Under the pieces are notes generated by a model that saw only the letters and a program-made list of their open reading frames with translations, was not told where the DNA came from and ran no database searches. A stretch of DNA of 10,201 nucleotides from JAXDBW01 sp034678405 (GTDB lineage: Bacteria > Patescibacteriota > Patescibacteriia > UBA10025 > JAHIVO01): contig JAXDBW010000031.1 of assembly GCA_034678405.1 (NCBI GenBank), forward strand, positions 1 to 10,201, in the 5' to 3' direction. This document shows, piece by piece, positions 1 to 5,933 of this stretch (position 1 is the stretch's first letter; each line of letters starts with the position of its first letter). Both the position numbers and the translations under genes were made by a program.

Positions 1-49
1 CAGTATAACAATTTTACCACTCGGCGGTGAGTCAGTACACGCCCCAGCT

Positions 50-153
50 TGTCATGCTGAACTTGTTTCAGCATATAACTATATCCTGAAATAAATTCAG
101 GATGACAATAGTAGGCTGTAAATTTTCTTGTCACCCTGAACTTGTTTCAGGGT
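50..153. repeat. Three copies of a small palindromic (hairpin) repeat
   Basis: Three elements lie at 50-74, 83-107 and 129-153; the middle one is inverted. Each has 8-bp arms around a 5-nt loop: ATGCTGAA/TTCAGCAT, ATCCTGAA/TTCAGGAT and ACCCTGAA/TTCAGGGT. Each carries a TGTC on one side, which reads GACA in the inverted copy. The inner CTGAA/TTCAG is constant, while the two outer variable positions change together on both arms, so the fold is conserved. The third copy overlaps the end of the GIY-YIG gene at 131-439. What the elements do is not known from the sequence; they look like dispersed intergenic repeats. Confidence 0.85.
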
Positions 154-439
154 CTGAGTCGTGCCAGTCAGCGGCTAGATCCTGCCAATCCGGATTATAT
201 TTTGTAATTTGATTTATTTTCCATTGCTTATGCCAATTCTTCAGCCGCTTCTCCCGAGCTATCGCGTCATAGACATACTGGTATTCCTCGAAATGCACCA
301 GCTTGGTAACGTTATATTTTTTAGTATAACCGTCAATGATTCTATCCTGGTGCTGACGGACTCGACCCTCTAGATTGTTAGTAACGCCGATGTATAGCAT
401 TTTATTATATTTGGTTGCCAGGATGTAGACGTAAAACAT
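131..439 (-). CDS. GIY-YIG nuclease family protein (102 aa)
   Basis: Small single-domain GIY-YIG endonuclease. The first motif half is YVYIL near residues 3-7 and the second is YIG at residues 16-18. These are followed by N22, R26/R28 and H30, and by the catalytic-type glutamate E63 in the EKRLKNW segment. No extra DNA-binding domain is present; members of this size (about 80-100 aa) are common and mostly uncharacterised. Metal-dependent DNA cleavage is the family expectation, but the target is unknown. The last seven residues (DPETSSG) and the stop codon are encoded by a palindromic repeat at 129-153. The start at 439 lies directly after the U-tract of a terminator-like hairpin (441-470), and no clear Shine-Dalgarno sequence is visible, so expression may be low or depend on read-through. 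It is a distant paralogue of the protein at 5657-5923. Confidence 0.85.
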   Translation of the reverse strand: MFYVYILATKYNKMLYIGVTNNLEGRVRQHQDRIIDGYTKKYNVTKLVHFEEYQYVYDAIAREKRLKNWHKQWKINQITKYNPDWQDLAADWHDSDPETSSG

Positions 440-440
440 A

Positions 441-472
441 AAACCCCGTTAGAAATTTGAATGGGGGTTTTT
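441..472. terminator. Terminator-like hairpin between GIY-YIG and the GT operon
   Basis: AAACCCC (441-447) pairs with GGGGTTT (464-470). The 3' side ends in five T on the plus strand, and the complementary A-run gives a TTTT on the minus strand, so it could stop transcription in both directions. On the minus strand it lies immediately before the ATG of the GIY-YIG gene. Confidence 0.55.
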
Positions 473-506
473 CCAACGAAGCGTTCAAAGAATAATTCCT
501 AACGGG

Positions 507-541
507 AAAAACCTTCCACACAATATAAGAGGGAAGGTTTA
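507..541 (-). terminator. Terminator of the argS-glycosyltransferase operon
   Basis: A 9-bp perfect stem, AAACCTTCC (509-517) with GGAAGGTTT (532-540), has a 14-nt loop. Read on the minus strand it ends in a run of five T. It lies about 60 nt downstream of the glycosyltransferase stop codon, as expected for an intrinsic terminator. Confidence 0.7.
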
Positions 542-600
542 TACTCAAATATTATCGTGGCGCGTCTGATACGTCAACACTGAACTGTGGCGGCCGTTTC

Positions 601-1752
601 CTACTTCGCCACTTTCTGATACACCTTCAGAGTCTCCTCGGCCGCCGTCCGCCAGGAGAATTTCTTGGCTTGGGCGATACCCTTCTTCGCGAGTTTGTCC
701 TGGAGCGCGGGGTCGGCAATCAATTTCTTCAGCGCCTCGGCAATCGAGAGTTCGTTCTCGGGATCGACGAGCAGCGCGGCGGTGCCCACGATCTCAGGCA
801 ATGATGAGATATTGCTCGTCACCACCGGTGTACCGAGCGCCATCGCTTCCATCACCGGCAGACCAAACCCCTCATAACTCGACGGGAACGCGAAACAGGC
901 GGCGCGTTTCATTAGTTCGATCTTTTGGTTATGCGTGACATACCCCAGGTATTTCACCTGCTTCGAGAGTTTTAATTCTTTTATAGCTTCAAATACTGCC
1001 TCGTGCTTATAGCCTTTTCCGCCGGCAAGCACGAGTTTGTAGTCGCTAAATTTCACTTTTGGATATTTCGCATCAGCGTCGAGGAATTTCTTGTAGGCGT
1101 GCAGCAGGGTAACAACATTTTTTCGGGGCTCGATCGTCCCGACGAAAAAAATATATTTCGTACCAATATTAAATTTCTTCAGACTGTCGACGCCCGTATT
1201 CTTTACTTGGATTTTTTCGATCTTGACCCCCTCATACACCACGGAGATCTTCTTCGATGGTGCGTTGAAGAGATCACGGAGATCTTTCTTCGTACTCTCT
1301 GACACAGCAATCATATGATCCGCGGCACTGAGGCTGCGCGGCACGAGGAGTTTCGTGCTGAAGATCTGCCCCGGGAACCACGAGGGATTCTTGTAAATAG
1401 CTAAATCGTGAACCGTCACGACGCATTTCTTCGGATAGGTCAGTGGTAGTGACGTGATGGGCGAATGGAAGACGTCGAGGTTGTGTTTCAGGAGATAGGC
1501 CGAGATCAGCATGTGCGAGTACGCAAACGGCATGAATTTATTGTACTGGGAGAAAGGCAGCTGCTTGATCCGGACATTGTCCTGCTGAAATTCCTTCGTA
1601 TCCGGAATACGATGGTCAAAATACAAATAGTACGTATTCTTTTTATCAATACGCAAAAGATTCTGTACCAGATAGTACGTATAGTGGCCGACCCCGGCGC
1701 GCTCACCGAGTTTCGGATTGAGAATGGTTCTACAATCGATACCGATTCGCAT
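601..1752 (-). CDS. Family 1/4-type glycosyltransferase (383 aa)
   Basis: GT-B fold glycosyltransferase of the GT4 group, predicted to transfer a sugar from a nucleotide-sugar donor onto a polysaccharide or lipid acceptor at the inner face of the membrane. The N-terminal acceptor domain begins MRIGIDCRT and carries the glycine-rich AGVGHYTYYL loop (about 19-29) and HDLA (115-118). The C-terminal donor domain opens with GTIEPRKN (205-212) and has the E-x7-E signature EGFGLPVME (E294 and E302), followed by GTPVV. The start at 1752 matches the family N-terminus and lies 11 nt after the argS stop, with no evident Shine-Dalgarno; the frame upstream stays open into argS, but those residues are not family-like. 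It is probably co-transcribed with argS. Donor and acceptor cannot be read from the sequence; a mannosyltransferase is possible. Confidence 0.9.
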   Translation of the reverse strand: MRIGIDCRTILNPKLGERAGVGHYTYYLVQNLLRIDKKNTYYLYFDHRIPDTKEFQQDNVRIKQLPFSQYNKFMPFAYSHMLISAYLLKHNLDVFHSPITSLPLTYPKKCVVTVHDLAIYKNPSWFPGQIFSTKLLVPRSLSAADHMIAVSESTKKDLRDLFNAPSKKISVVYEGVKIEKIQVKNTGVDSLKKFNIGTKYIFFVGTIEPRKNVVTLLHAYKKFLDADAKYPKVKFSDYKLVLAGGKGYKHEAVFEAIKELKLSKQVKYLGYVTHNQKIELMKRAACFAFPSSYEGFGLPVMEAMALGTPVVTSNISSLPEIVGTAALLVDPENELSIAEALKKLIADPALQDKLAKKGIAQAKKFSWRTAAEETLKVYQKVAK

Positions 1753-1763
1753 ACGTGGAGTGA

Positions 1764-3410
1764 TTACATTTTTTCTGGCGCCGTGACGCCGATCGTGGCC
1801 AGGACGTGTTCGAGTACAAGTTGGGTTGCCTTGATGAGCTTCAGCCGCTGCGAGTAGACTTTTTGCCCGGAGATGACCCGACACTGAGTGTAGAATTCAT
1901 GGAATGCGGTCGCGAGATCCATGGCATAGAACGGTAACCGGTGCACCTGATAGCTCTCTGCAACTTCGGTCACGAGCTCCGGCCATTTCAGCAGCTGCTT
2001 GATCAGTTTCGCCTCAGCGGGCTCTAGGATGACTGCTTTTTTCGCCTCAGCCACCTCAGGTAATGCGCCTGCTTTCTTTAGTATACTACAGATTCGCGCG
2101 TGGGCATACTGGACATAATACACGGGATTATCCTTTGACCGTTTCTTCGCCAAATCCATGTCGAAATCCATGTGCGTATTGAACTCGTGCATCAGGAAGA
2201 AGAATCGCGCCGCGTCTGCTCCCACATCATCCACTACTTCATCCAGCGTCACGTACGTACCAGCTCGTTTGGACATTTTTAGTTCTTTACCCTGTTTAAT
2301 CAGCCGGACCATCTGCATGATGATGATGTCCAGTTTGTCCGGCACACCGAGGATGGCCATGGCCGCCTGCATCCGACCGATGTAGCCGTGATGATCCGCA
2401 CCGAGGAAGAGGATTTCTTTATCAAACTTCCGCTTGAAGAAACGATTGTACCGGAGAGCGATATCTGAGAGATAGTAGACCGGCTCTTCATTGGCTTTGA
2501 TCAGGACGCGATCCTTATCATCGCCATAGCGGCGGGTGCGAAGCCAGATTGCTCCCTCGGATTTATAGAGGAGGTTCGCTTCTTTCAGCATGTGCAATAC
2601 TTTGTCCACGGTACCGGATTCATAGAGAGTTCGCTCGGAGAACCAGATGTCATATTTGATACCGAGCCGCCCATCGAGCAGCTTCTGGATGTCTTTCATC
2701 ATTTTCTCGAGGATACGGCCTTTGATTTTGTCTCTGACCACCTCTATCTTCTCAGCGTTGTCGAGTTTGTAGTTGGGCACGTTGATCCGTCGGGCCAGGT
2801 CGTCGACATAGTCCCCCTGATAGCAGTAGTCGGGATATTCCATCTTGATCCCCTGGCGAATCCAGTAGCGGCGAATAACTGACTCGGCCAGGATATTCAT
2901 CTGATTGCCGATATCATTCACATAGTACTCCCGCTTGGCGGTATAGCCAGCCAGGTTGAGAACGTTGGCCAGGGTATCACCAGCAAAGGCTGCCCGGCCA
3001 TTCGCCATGGTGACGGGTCCAGTCGGATTAGCCGAGACGAATTCGAGGACAATCCGCTGCTGGTGTCCGATGTCAGTCCGGCCAAACGCCGTGCGGTGCT
3101 GCACAATATCCGGGACTTGGCGGGCGAGCCATTTATCATCCAGGAAGAAATTCATGAACCCCGGCGGTACGATATCTACCTTGCGCACGGGGGGCATATT
3201 GCCGATGGCTCGAGACAGCTGATCGGCGATATCGAGCGGGCTCTGCTTCGCGATCGGGGCGAGCTGCATGGCGATATTCGTCGAGTAGTCGCCATACTTC
3301 CCCTCCGGCGGATAACTAATCTCAATCCGCGGCGGATTGTCGCGGAGCTGGGGCCAGAGGGAAACGATGGCGCGCTCTAATTTCTTGTGGAGATAATTTT
3401 TGACATGCAT
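1764..3410 (-). CDS. argS: Arginyl-tRNA synthetase (class I)
   Basis: Charges tRNA-Arg with arginine in the cytoplasm. Numbering here is from the ATG at 3416. The N-terminal Add1 tRNA-recognition domain (about 1-110) includes the EGKYGDYSTNIAM stretch. The catalytic Rossmann core starts with SANPTGPVTMANGR (128-141), in which the usual HVGH (HIGH motif) reads TMAN. The second signature KMSKR is intact at about 380-384. A C-terminal DALR anticodon-binding domain covers about 430-550. The length (548-550 aa) is normal for the family. Three in-frame ATGs exist, at 3491, 3416 and 3410. An extended -10 box (TGG TATACT, 3425-3417) touches the ATG at 3416 and would place transcription start at about 3410. 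A leaderless start at 3410 is therefore preferred, and 3416 is also possible. The 3491 start lies in the divergent promoter region and adds non-family residues. Confidence 0.95.
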   Translation of the reverse strand: MHVKNYLHKKLERAIVSLWPQLRDNPPRIEISYPPEGKYGDYSTNIAMQLAPIAKQSPLDIADQLSRAIGNMPPVRKVDIVPPGFMNFFLDDKWLARQVPDIVQHRTAFGRTDIGHQQRIVLEFVSANPTGPVTMANGRAAFAGDTLANVLNLAGYTAKREYYVNDIGNQMNILAESVIRRYWIRQGIKMEYPDYCYQGDYVDDLARRINVPNYKLDNAEKIEVVRDKIKGRILEKMMKDIQKLLDGRLGIKYDIWFSERTLYESGTVDKVLHMLKEANLLYKSEGAIWLRTRRYGDDKDRVLIKANEEPVYYLSDIALRYNRFFKRKFDKEILFLGADHHGYIGRMQAAMAILGVPDKLDIIIMQMVRLIKQGKELKMSKRAGTYVTLDEVVDDVGADAARFFFLMHEFNTHMDFDMDLAKKRSKDNPVYYVQYAHARICSILKKAGALPEVAEAKKAVILEPAEAKLIKQLLKWPELVTEVAESYQVHRLPFYAMDLATAFHEFYTQCRVISGQKVYSQRLKLIKATQLVLEHVLATIGVTAPEKM

Positions 3411-3416
3411 ATCCAT

Positions 3417-3425
3417 AGTATACCA
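3417..3425 (-). promoter_or_regulatory. Extended -10 promoter of argS, probably leaderless
   Basis: Read on the minus strand, TGG TATACT is an extended -10 element with TATACT at 3422-3417. Seven bases on is the A of an ATG at 3410. No -35 box and no Shine-Dalgarno are apparent. Confidence 0.55.
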
Positions 3426-3434
3426 TATCTCGGC

Positions 3435-3464
3435 TTGACTGATGGTACACGAAAACTGTAAGAT
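3435..3464 (+). promoter_or_regulatory. Sigma70-type promoter of the hypothetical gene at 3516
   Basis: TTGACT (3435-3440) and TAAGAT (3459-3464) are separated by 18 bp. This is a plausible -35/-10 pair divergent from the argS promoter. The expected transcript would carry a roughly 45-nt leader ending in a GGAGG ribosome-binding site. Confidence 0.4.
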
Positions 3465-3515
3465 GAGGGACTTTGCACACCAGTACAACACCGCACCTTT
3501 GAAACGGAGGCATAC

Positions 3516-4070
3516 ATGGACTATTCTGAACCAGGATTTGAGCCTATCAGGCTGATCGGCATCGCGCCGGTCGAAGGCATCGATACACTCAATGAGCGTG
3601 ATGAGGTTGTCACGTCAGAAATACCTGACGTTGATTTCGAAAAATGCTTCGCGGCGATCACCTATTATCCGCGAGGTGACGAACCACTGGCGATGGTGAT
3701 CCCTGATGACACGTTTATCGTGCTCGAGGCTATGCTCGCGGATGATGATGCTGCGCTGGCAAACATTATGGAGTTGCTGGAGCGGCTCGGTCTGAGTGAT
3801 GACCAGATCATCGCCATCCTCATCAGCGGCCACGATACCGACACGCTCCGACCGATCGTATGCTGGCGATCGCTTGCCGATGCCACCGTCCAGCGACTCG
3901 TGCTCGACTCCATCGGTGATGCATTCATCATGTACCTCGGGCTGCGCTGTATCGGCCATCAGCTGCCCCTCATGGCCGCTCGGGAACTGCTCGAGGATGA
4001 AACCACGCTGCGGAATCGTGTCCGTAACATGTCGCCGACCACATTCGGTCAGTTCAGGATCGGTGAATAA
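3516..4070 (+). CDS. Hypothetical acidic cytoplasmic protein (184 aa)
   Basis: I do not recognise this protein. The start is well supported: GGAGG at 3506-3510 lies 5 nt before the ATG. The product is rich in Asp and Glu, has no signal peptide or obvious membrane segment, and looks like a soluble mixed alpha/beta protein. Visible features are an acidic N-terminal third with VEGIDTLNERDEV, a central DDTFIVLEAMLADDDAALANI stretch likely to be helical, and Cys residues at about 44, 116 and 145. It is transcribed divergently from argS and followed by a hairpin (4089-4112), so it is probably a single-gene unit. The protein-like composition and ribosome-binding site argue that it is real. No function is inferred. 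Confidence 0.75.
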   Translation: MDYSEPGFEPIRLIGIAPVEGIDTLNERDEVVTSEIPDVDFEKCFAAITYYPRGDEPLAMVIPDDTFIVLEAMLADDDAALANIMELLERLGLSDDQIIAILISGHDTDTLRPIVCWRSLADATVQRLVLDSIGDAFIMYLGLRCIGHQLPLMAARELLEDETTLRNRVRNMSPTTFGQFRIGE

Positions 4071-4088
4071 TCACCGTTCGCTCTCCAG

Positions 4089-4119
4089 GCCCGCCGCGCA
4101 CTACCGGTGGGCTTTCTAT
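4089..4119 (+). terminator. Probable terminator after the hypothetical gene
   Basis: GCCCGCCG (4089-4096) pairs with CGGTGGGC (4105-4112), including one G-U pair, around an 8-nt loop. It is followed by a short, broken T-tract (TTTCTATT). It lies 18 nt after the stop codon. Confidence 0.5.
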
Positions 4120-4161
4120 TATACCAACAGGCATTGACGCCGCCTCAAACATCCGATAGGC

Positions 4162-4190
4162 TGACATAATCACTGAGAACACAAGGAGGT
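4162..4190 (+). promoter_or_regulatory. Extended -10 promoter and strong ribosome-binding site of the HsmA-family gene
   Basis: TGA CATAAT (4162-4170) fits an extended -10 box. A near-perfect Shine-Dalgarno, AAGGAGGT, follows at 4183-4190, giving a short leader of about 20 nt. Confidence 0.5.
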
Positions 4191-4199
4191 TGCACATTG

Positions 4200-4565
4200 A
4201 TGCTAGTAGCCGTTTTGTGTATTTGCAGCGCCCTGCTGCTCTACACCATAGCCATCTGGTCTGAGCGTAGACGCCGGAAGCTAATCATGTGGATGATTGT
4301 CGTTTTCTGCTCTGGATTGCTGTGTGATATCACCGGCACGACACTCATGAGCCTCCAGCCAAAAACGACTGGCTCGCTGCTCCACACCTACTGTGGCTTT
4401 ACCGCACTTGGGATCATGGCAGTTCACTTGCTGTGGGCCCTCGCGGCGTATTGGCGCCATAGCGCTCGCGCCCAGTGGTGGTTTACGCGCTGCTCAATAT
4501 ATGCCTGGTACATCTGGCTGGCAGCGTTTATGACAGGACTCCCCTGGCACAAGCTTTCGCCATAG
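4200..4565 (+). CDS. HsmA-family four-span membrane protein (121 aa)
   Basis: Small integral membrane protein with about four hydrophobic spans (roughly residues 2-20, 28-48, 62-85 and 97-113). A positively charged ERRRRK loop follows the first span. The second span ends in the family-like GLLCDITGTTLM, and later parts (HTYCGFTALGIMAVHLLWA, YAWYIWLAAFMTGL) fit the HsmA/TIGR03987 family of conserved membrane proteins, whose biochemical role is not established to my knowledge. A TTG at 4197 could also serve as start: the AAGGAGGT at 4183-4190 is 6 nt from the TTG and 9 nt from the ATG. The gene stands alone between two hairpin or T-rich regions, and its end overlaps an open frame that runs into smpB. 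Confidence 0.8.
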   Translation: MLVAVLCICSALLLYTIAIWSERRRRKLIMWMIVVFCSGLLCDITGTTLMSLQPKTTGSLLHTYCGFTALGIMAVHLLWALAAYWRHSARAQWWFTRCSIYAWYIWLAAFMTGLPWHKLSP

Positions 4566-4659
4566 CTCATATGGCTCTCATCATGGGGCGTGATGCATAC
4601 GTGCACTGCGCTCTTTTTTTGCCCTCCTCCTCGGGTTTCTCGGATGACCTATTTTCCTC

Positions 4660-4672
4660 TATACTTACTCAC
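4660..4672 (+). promoter_or_regulatory. -10 box just upstream of smpB (leaderless or nearly so)
   Basis: TATACT at 4660-4665 is followed after 7 nt by the smpB ATG (4673). Transcription would begin 0-2 nt before the start codon. No Shine-Dalgarno is present between them, and no convincing -35 box is seen. Confidence 0.5.
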
Positions 4673-5119
4673 ATGCCTACTCTCGCTACCAACAAACAAG
4701 CCTATCATAACTACCAGGTGCTCGATGAGCACGAGGCGGGCATCGTGCTGACCGGACCCGAGGTGAAATCAACCAAGCTCGGACACATCAATCTGAAGGG
4801 TGCGTATGTATCTGTCCGACAGGGTGCGCTCTGGCTGATCAATACTCATATCAGCGCCTACCCCCGTGCCGCCGGGCAATATCATGAGCCGACCCGCGAC
4901 CGGAAGCTCATCATGCGGCGCAAAGAAATTGACAGTTTGCTGGGCAAAGAAAAGTCCCACGGCTTGACAATAGTGCCACTTTCTGTCTATACTAAGGGCG
5001 GCCTCATCAAGGTCAAGCTTGGTGTTTGTCGCGGCAAGAAGCAGCACGACAAACGAGCGGCGATCAAAAAGAAAGAATCAGATCGCCGCATCCAACGATC
5101 CCTGCGCCACAAGGTGTAA
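4673..5119 (+). CDS. smpB: SsrA-binding protein SmpB (148 aa)
   Basis: Partner of tmRNA in trans-translation: it binds the tRNA-like domain and takes the place of the missing anticodon arm in the ribosomal decoding centre. Family landmarks are in order: N-terminal AYHNYQVL, the GIVLTGPEVKST strand pair, RDRKLIMRRKEI, TIVPLSVYTKGG, and the basic tail GKKQHDKRAAIKKKESDRR, which becomes helical on the ribosome. The length is normal (about 150 aa). The ATG at 4673 matches the family N-terminus; the frame upstream is open to 4475 but overlaps the HsmA-family gene and is not SmpB-like. Only 18 nt separate its stop from the 5' end of ssrA, so the two partners are adjacent. The gene also contains a strong internal promoter (4964-4993). 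Confidence 0.97.
   Translation: MPTLATNKQAYHNYQVLDEHEAGIVLTGPEVKSTKLGHINLKGAYVSVRQGALWLINTHISAYPRAAGQYHEPTRDRKLIMRRKEIDSLLGKEKSHGLTIVPLSVYTKGGLIKVKLGVCRGKKQHDKRAAIKKKESDRRIQRSLRHKV
4964..4993 (+). promoter_or_regulatory. Consensus promoter inside smpB, probably for ssrA
   Basis: A perfect -35 box TTGACA (4964-4969), an 18-bp spacer and TATACT (4988-4993) lie within the smpB coding sequence. Transcription would start near 5000, about 140 nt upstream of the mature tmRNA 5' end, giving a precursor that needs 5' processing. Confidence 0.6.
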
Positions 5120-5137
5120 CGGGTCGGCACCCTATAG

Positions 5138-5537
5138 GGGAGCATAAAAAATCGACAGGTGCACGTTGATATCTATTGCATGTCGTCTCAGGTTATCTCG
5201 AGACGCAAATCCCATGATAACAATACACAAATGCCAATTCATTTGTCTCAAAAGTGAAGGCTACGTTCGCTTCGGCGTTCCGTATGCCGGCACTCGCAGT
5301 TGCGTAAATACCCAACTGCCATTCCCTATGTAATGTCTGATAGCATATCGGAGTGACATTATCAGGCTATGGCGCAGGTGCCGTCACCATCTGCTCCTGA
5401 ACAATTGCGTGACGTAGGATATCTGGGTTTTGTTTGTTTCATACCAGACCATCCAAACCTCCTGAAATAAACTACACATGTAGAGATGGGTACCACGAGT
5501 ATCATGGACAGGGGTGCAATACCCCTCGCTTCCACCA
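5138..5537 (+). ncRNA. ssrA: tmRNA (transfer-messenger RNA)
   Basis: Rescues stalled ribosomes and adds a degradation tag. The ends form the tRNA-like domain: GGGAGC (5138-5143) pairs with GCTTCC (5528-5533), followed by an A discriminator and an encoded CCA (5535-5537). The T-arm is AGGGG (5510-5514), loop TGCAATA, CCCCT (5522-5526), and ACATGTAG precedes it as in other tmRNAs. Pseudoknot PK1 is visible: CGTCTC/GAGACG (5184-5189, 5200-5205) and GTTATC/GATAAC (5192-5197, 5216-5221). The tag frame probably resumes at GCC 5233, 11 nt after PK1 as in E. coli. It runs 24 codons, begins ANSFVS, ends PALAVA, and stops at TAA 5305-5307 in the loop of a GCAGTTG/CAACTGC hairpin. The 5' strand lacks the usual GGNTTCGAC and has AAATCGAC. 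Length is 400 nt. Confidence 0.93.
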
Positions 5538-5627
5538 TTCGACTCGCCGCTTACGCGGCTCGCTCATGGTCTCACGACCATTCAATAGTAAAGGTACTGC
5601 TCTGGTCATTATTCTGCGAGTCGAATG
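5536..5627. repeat. Inverted repeat abutting the tmRNA 3' end
   Basis: CATTCGACTCGC (5536-5547) recurs inverted as GCGAGTCGAATG (5616-5627). Two small hairpins lie inside: CCGC-TTAC-GCGG (5547-5558) and ATGGTC-TCAC-GACCAT (5566-5581). The left arm begins on the last two bases of the tmRNA CCA end. The segment has no gene and sits directly upstream of the second GIY-YIG gene. Confidence 0.75.
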
Positions 5628-5628
5628 A

Positions 5629-5651
5629 TGCCCTGAGCTTGCCGAAGGGCA
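5629..5651. repeat. Palindromic repeat upstream of the second GIY-YIG gene
   Basis: TGCCCT and AGGGCA arms flank GAGCTTGCCGA. The element resembles the widespread CCCTGAGCTTGTCGAAGGG-type intergenic repeat, and its core CCTGAGCTTG is close to the CCTGAACTTG of the repeats at 50-153. It ends about 6 nt before the GIY-YIG start codon and leaves no space for a normal Shine-Dalgarno. Confidence 0.7.
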
Positions 5652-5656
5652 CAAAA

Positions 5657-5923
5657 ATGTACTACACATACATACTACAATGTGCCGATAAAAGCCTCTA
5701 TACTGGTTCGACTAACAACCTCGTACAGAGAGTTAAGCGGCATAATCAATCACTCGGCTCTCGATATACCCAAGCTCGTCTACCGGTCAAACTAGTATAT
5801 TACGAATCATACGGGACACTTGCCAAAGCTCGAAAAAGAGAAGCTCAATTAAAAAGGTGGCGCAAAGAAAAGAAGATAAAGCTTATTACATACGGCCACC
5901 CTACGAAGATAACTAAACACTAA
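5657..5923 (+). CDS. GIY-YIG nuclease family protein, UPF0213-like (88 aa)
   Basis: Minimal GIY-YIG nuclease. YTYIL (3-7) and YTG (15-17) form the signature, followed by N21, R25, H29 and the catalytic-type E62 in the REAQLKRWRK helix. A lysine-rich tail could contact nucleic acid. The length fits the UPF0213/YhbQ group. The ATG at 5657 gives the expected N-terminus. The frame is open upstream to 5486, but that part covers tmRNA and repeats and is not family-like. The gene lies between ssrA and infC, and its stop is 10 nt before the infC start, so it may be co-transcribed with infC. It is preceded by inverted and palindromic repeats. Family membership is clear; the substrate is unknown. Confidence 0.88.
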   Translation: MYYTYILQCADKSLYTGSTNNLVQRVKRHNQSLGSRYTQARLPVKLVYYESYGTLAKARKREAQLKRWRKEKKIKLITYGHPTKITKH

Positions 5924-5933
5924 CGTAACAACT

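Noticed and set aside
50..153. CRISPR array
   Set aside because: Only three short palindromes, one inverted, with irregular short spacing and no cas genes.
1753..1884. Longer glycosyltransferase N-terminus from 1884
   Set aside because: It overlaps the argS 3' end in another frame; the family start MRIGID is at 1752.
3411..3491. Longer argS N-terminus from ATG 3491
   Set aside because: The added residues read through the divergent promoter region and are not like ArgRS.
4475..4672. 66-codon upstream extension of smpB
   Set aside because: It overlaps the HsmA-family gene, and SmpB homology begins at ATG 4673.
5486..5656. Upstream extension of the second GIY-YIG frame
   Set aside because: It lies over the tmRNA 3' end and repeats; the translated part is not family-like, and ATG 5657 gives the expected N-terminus.
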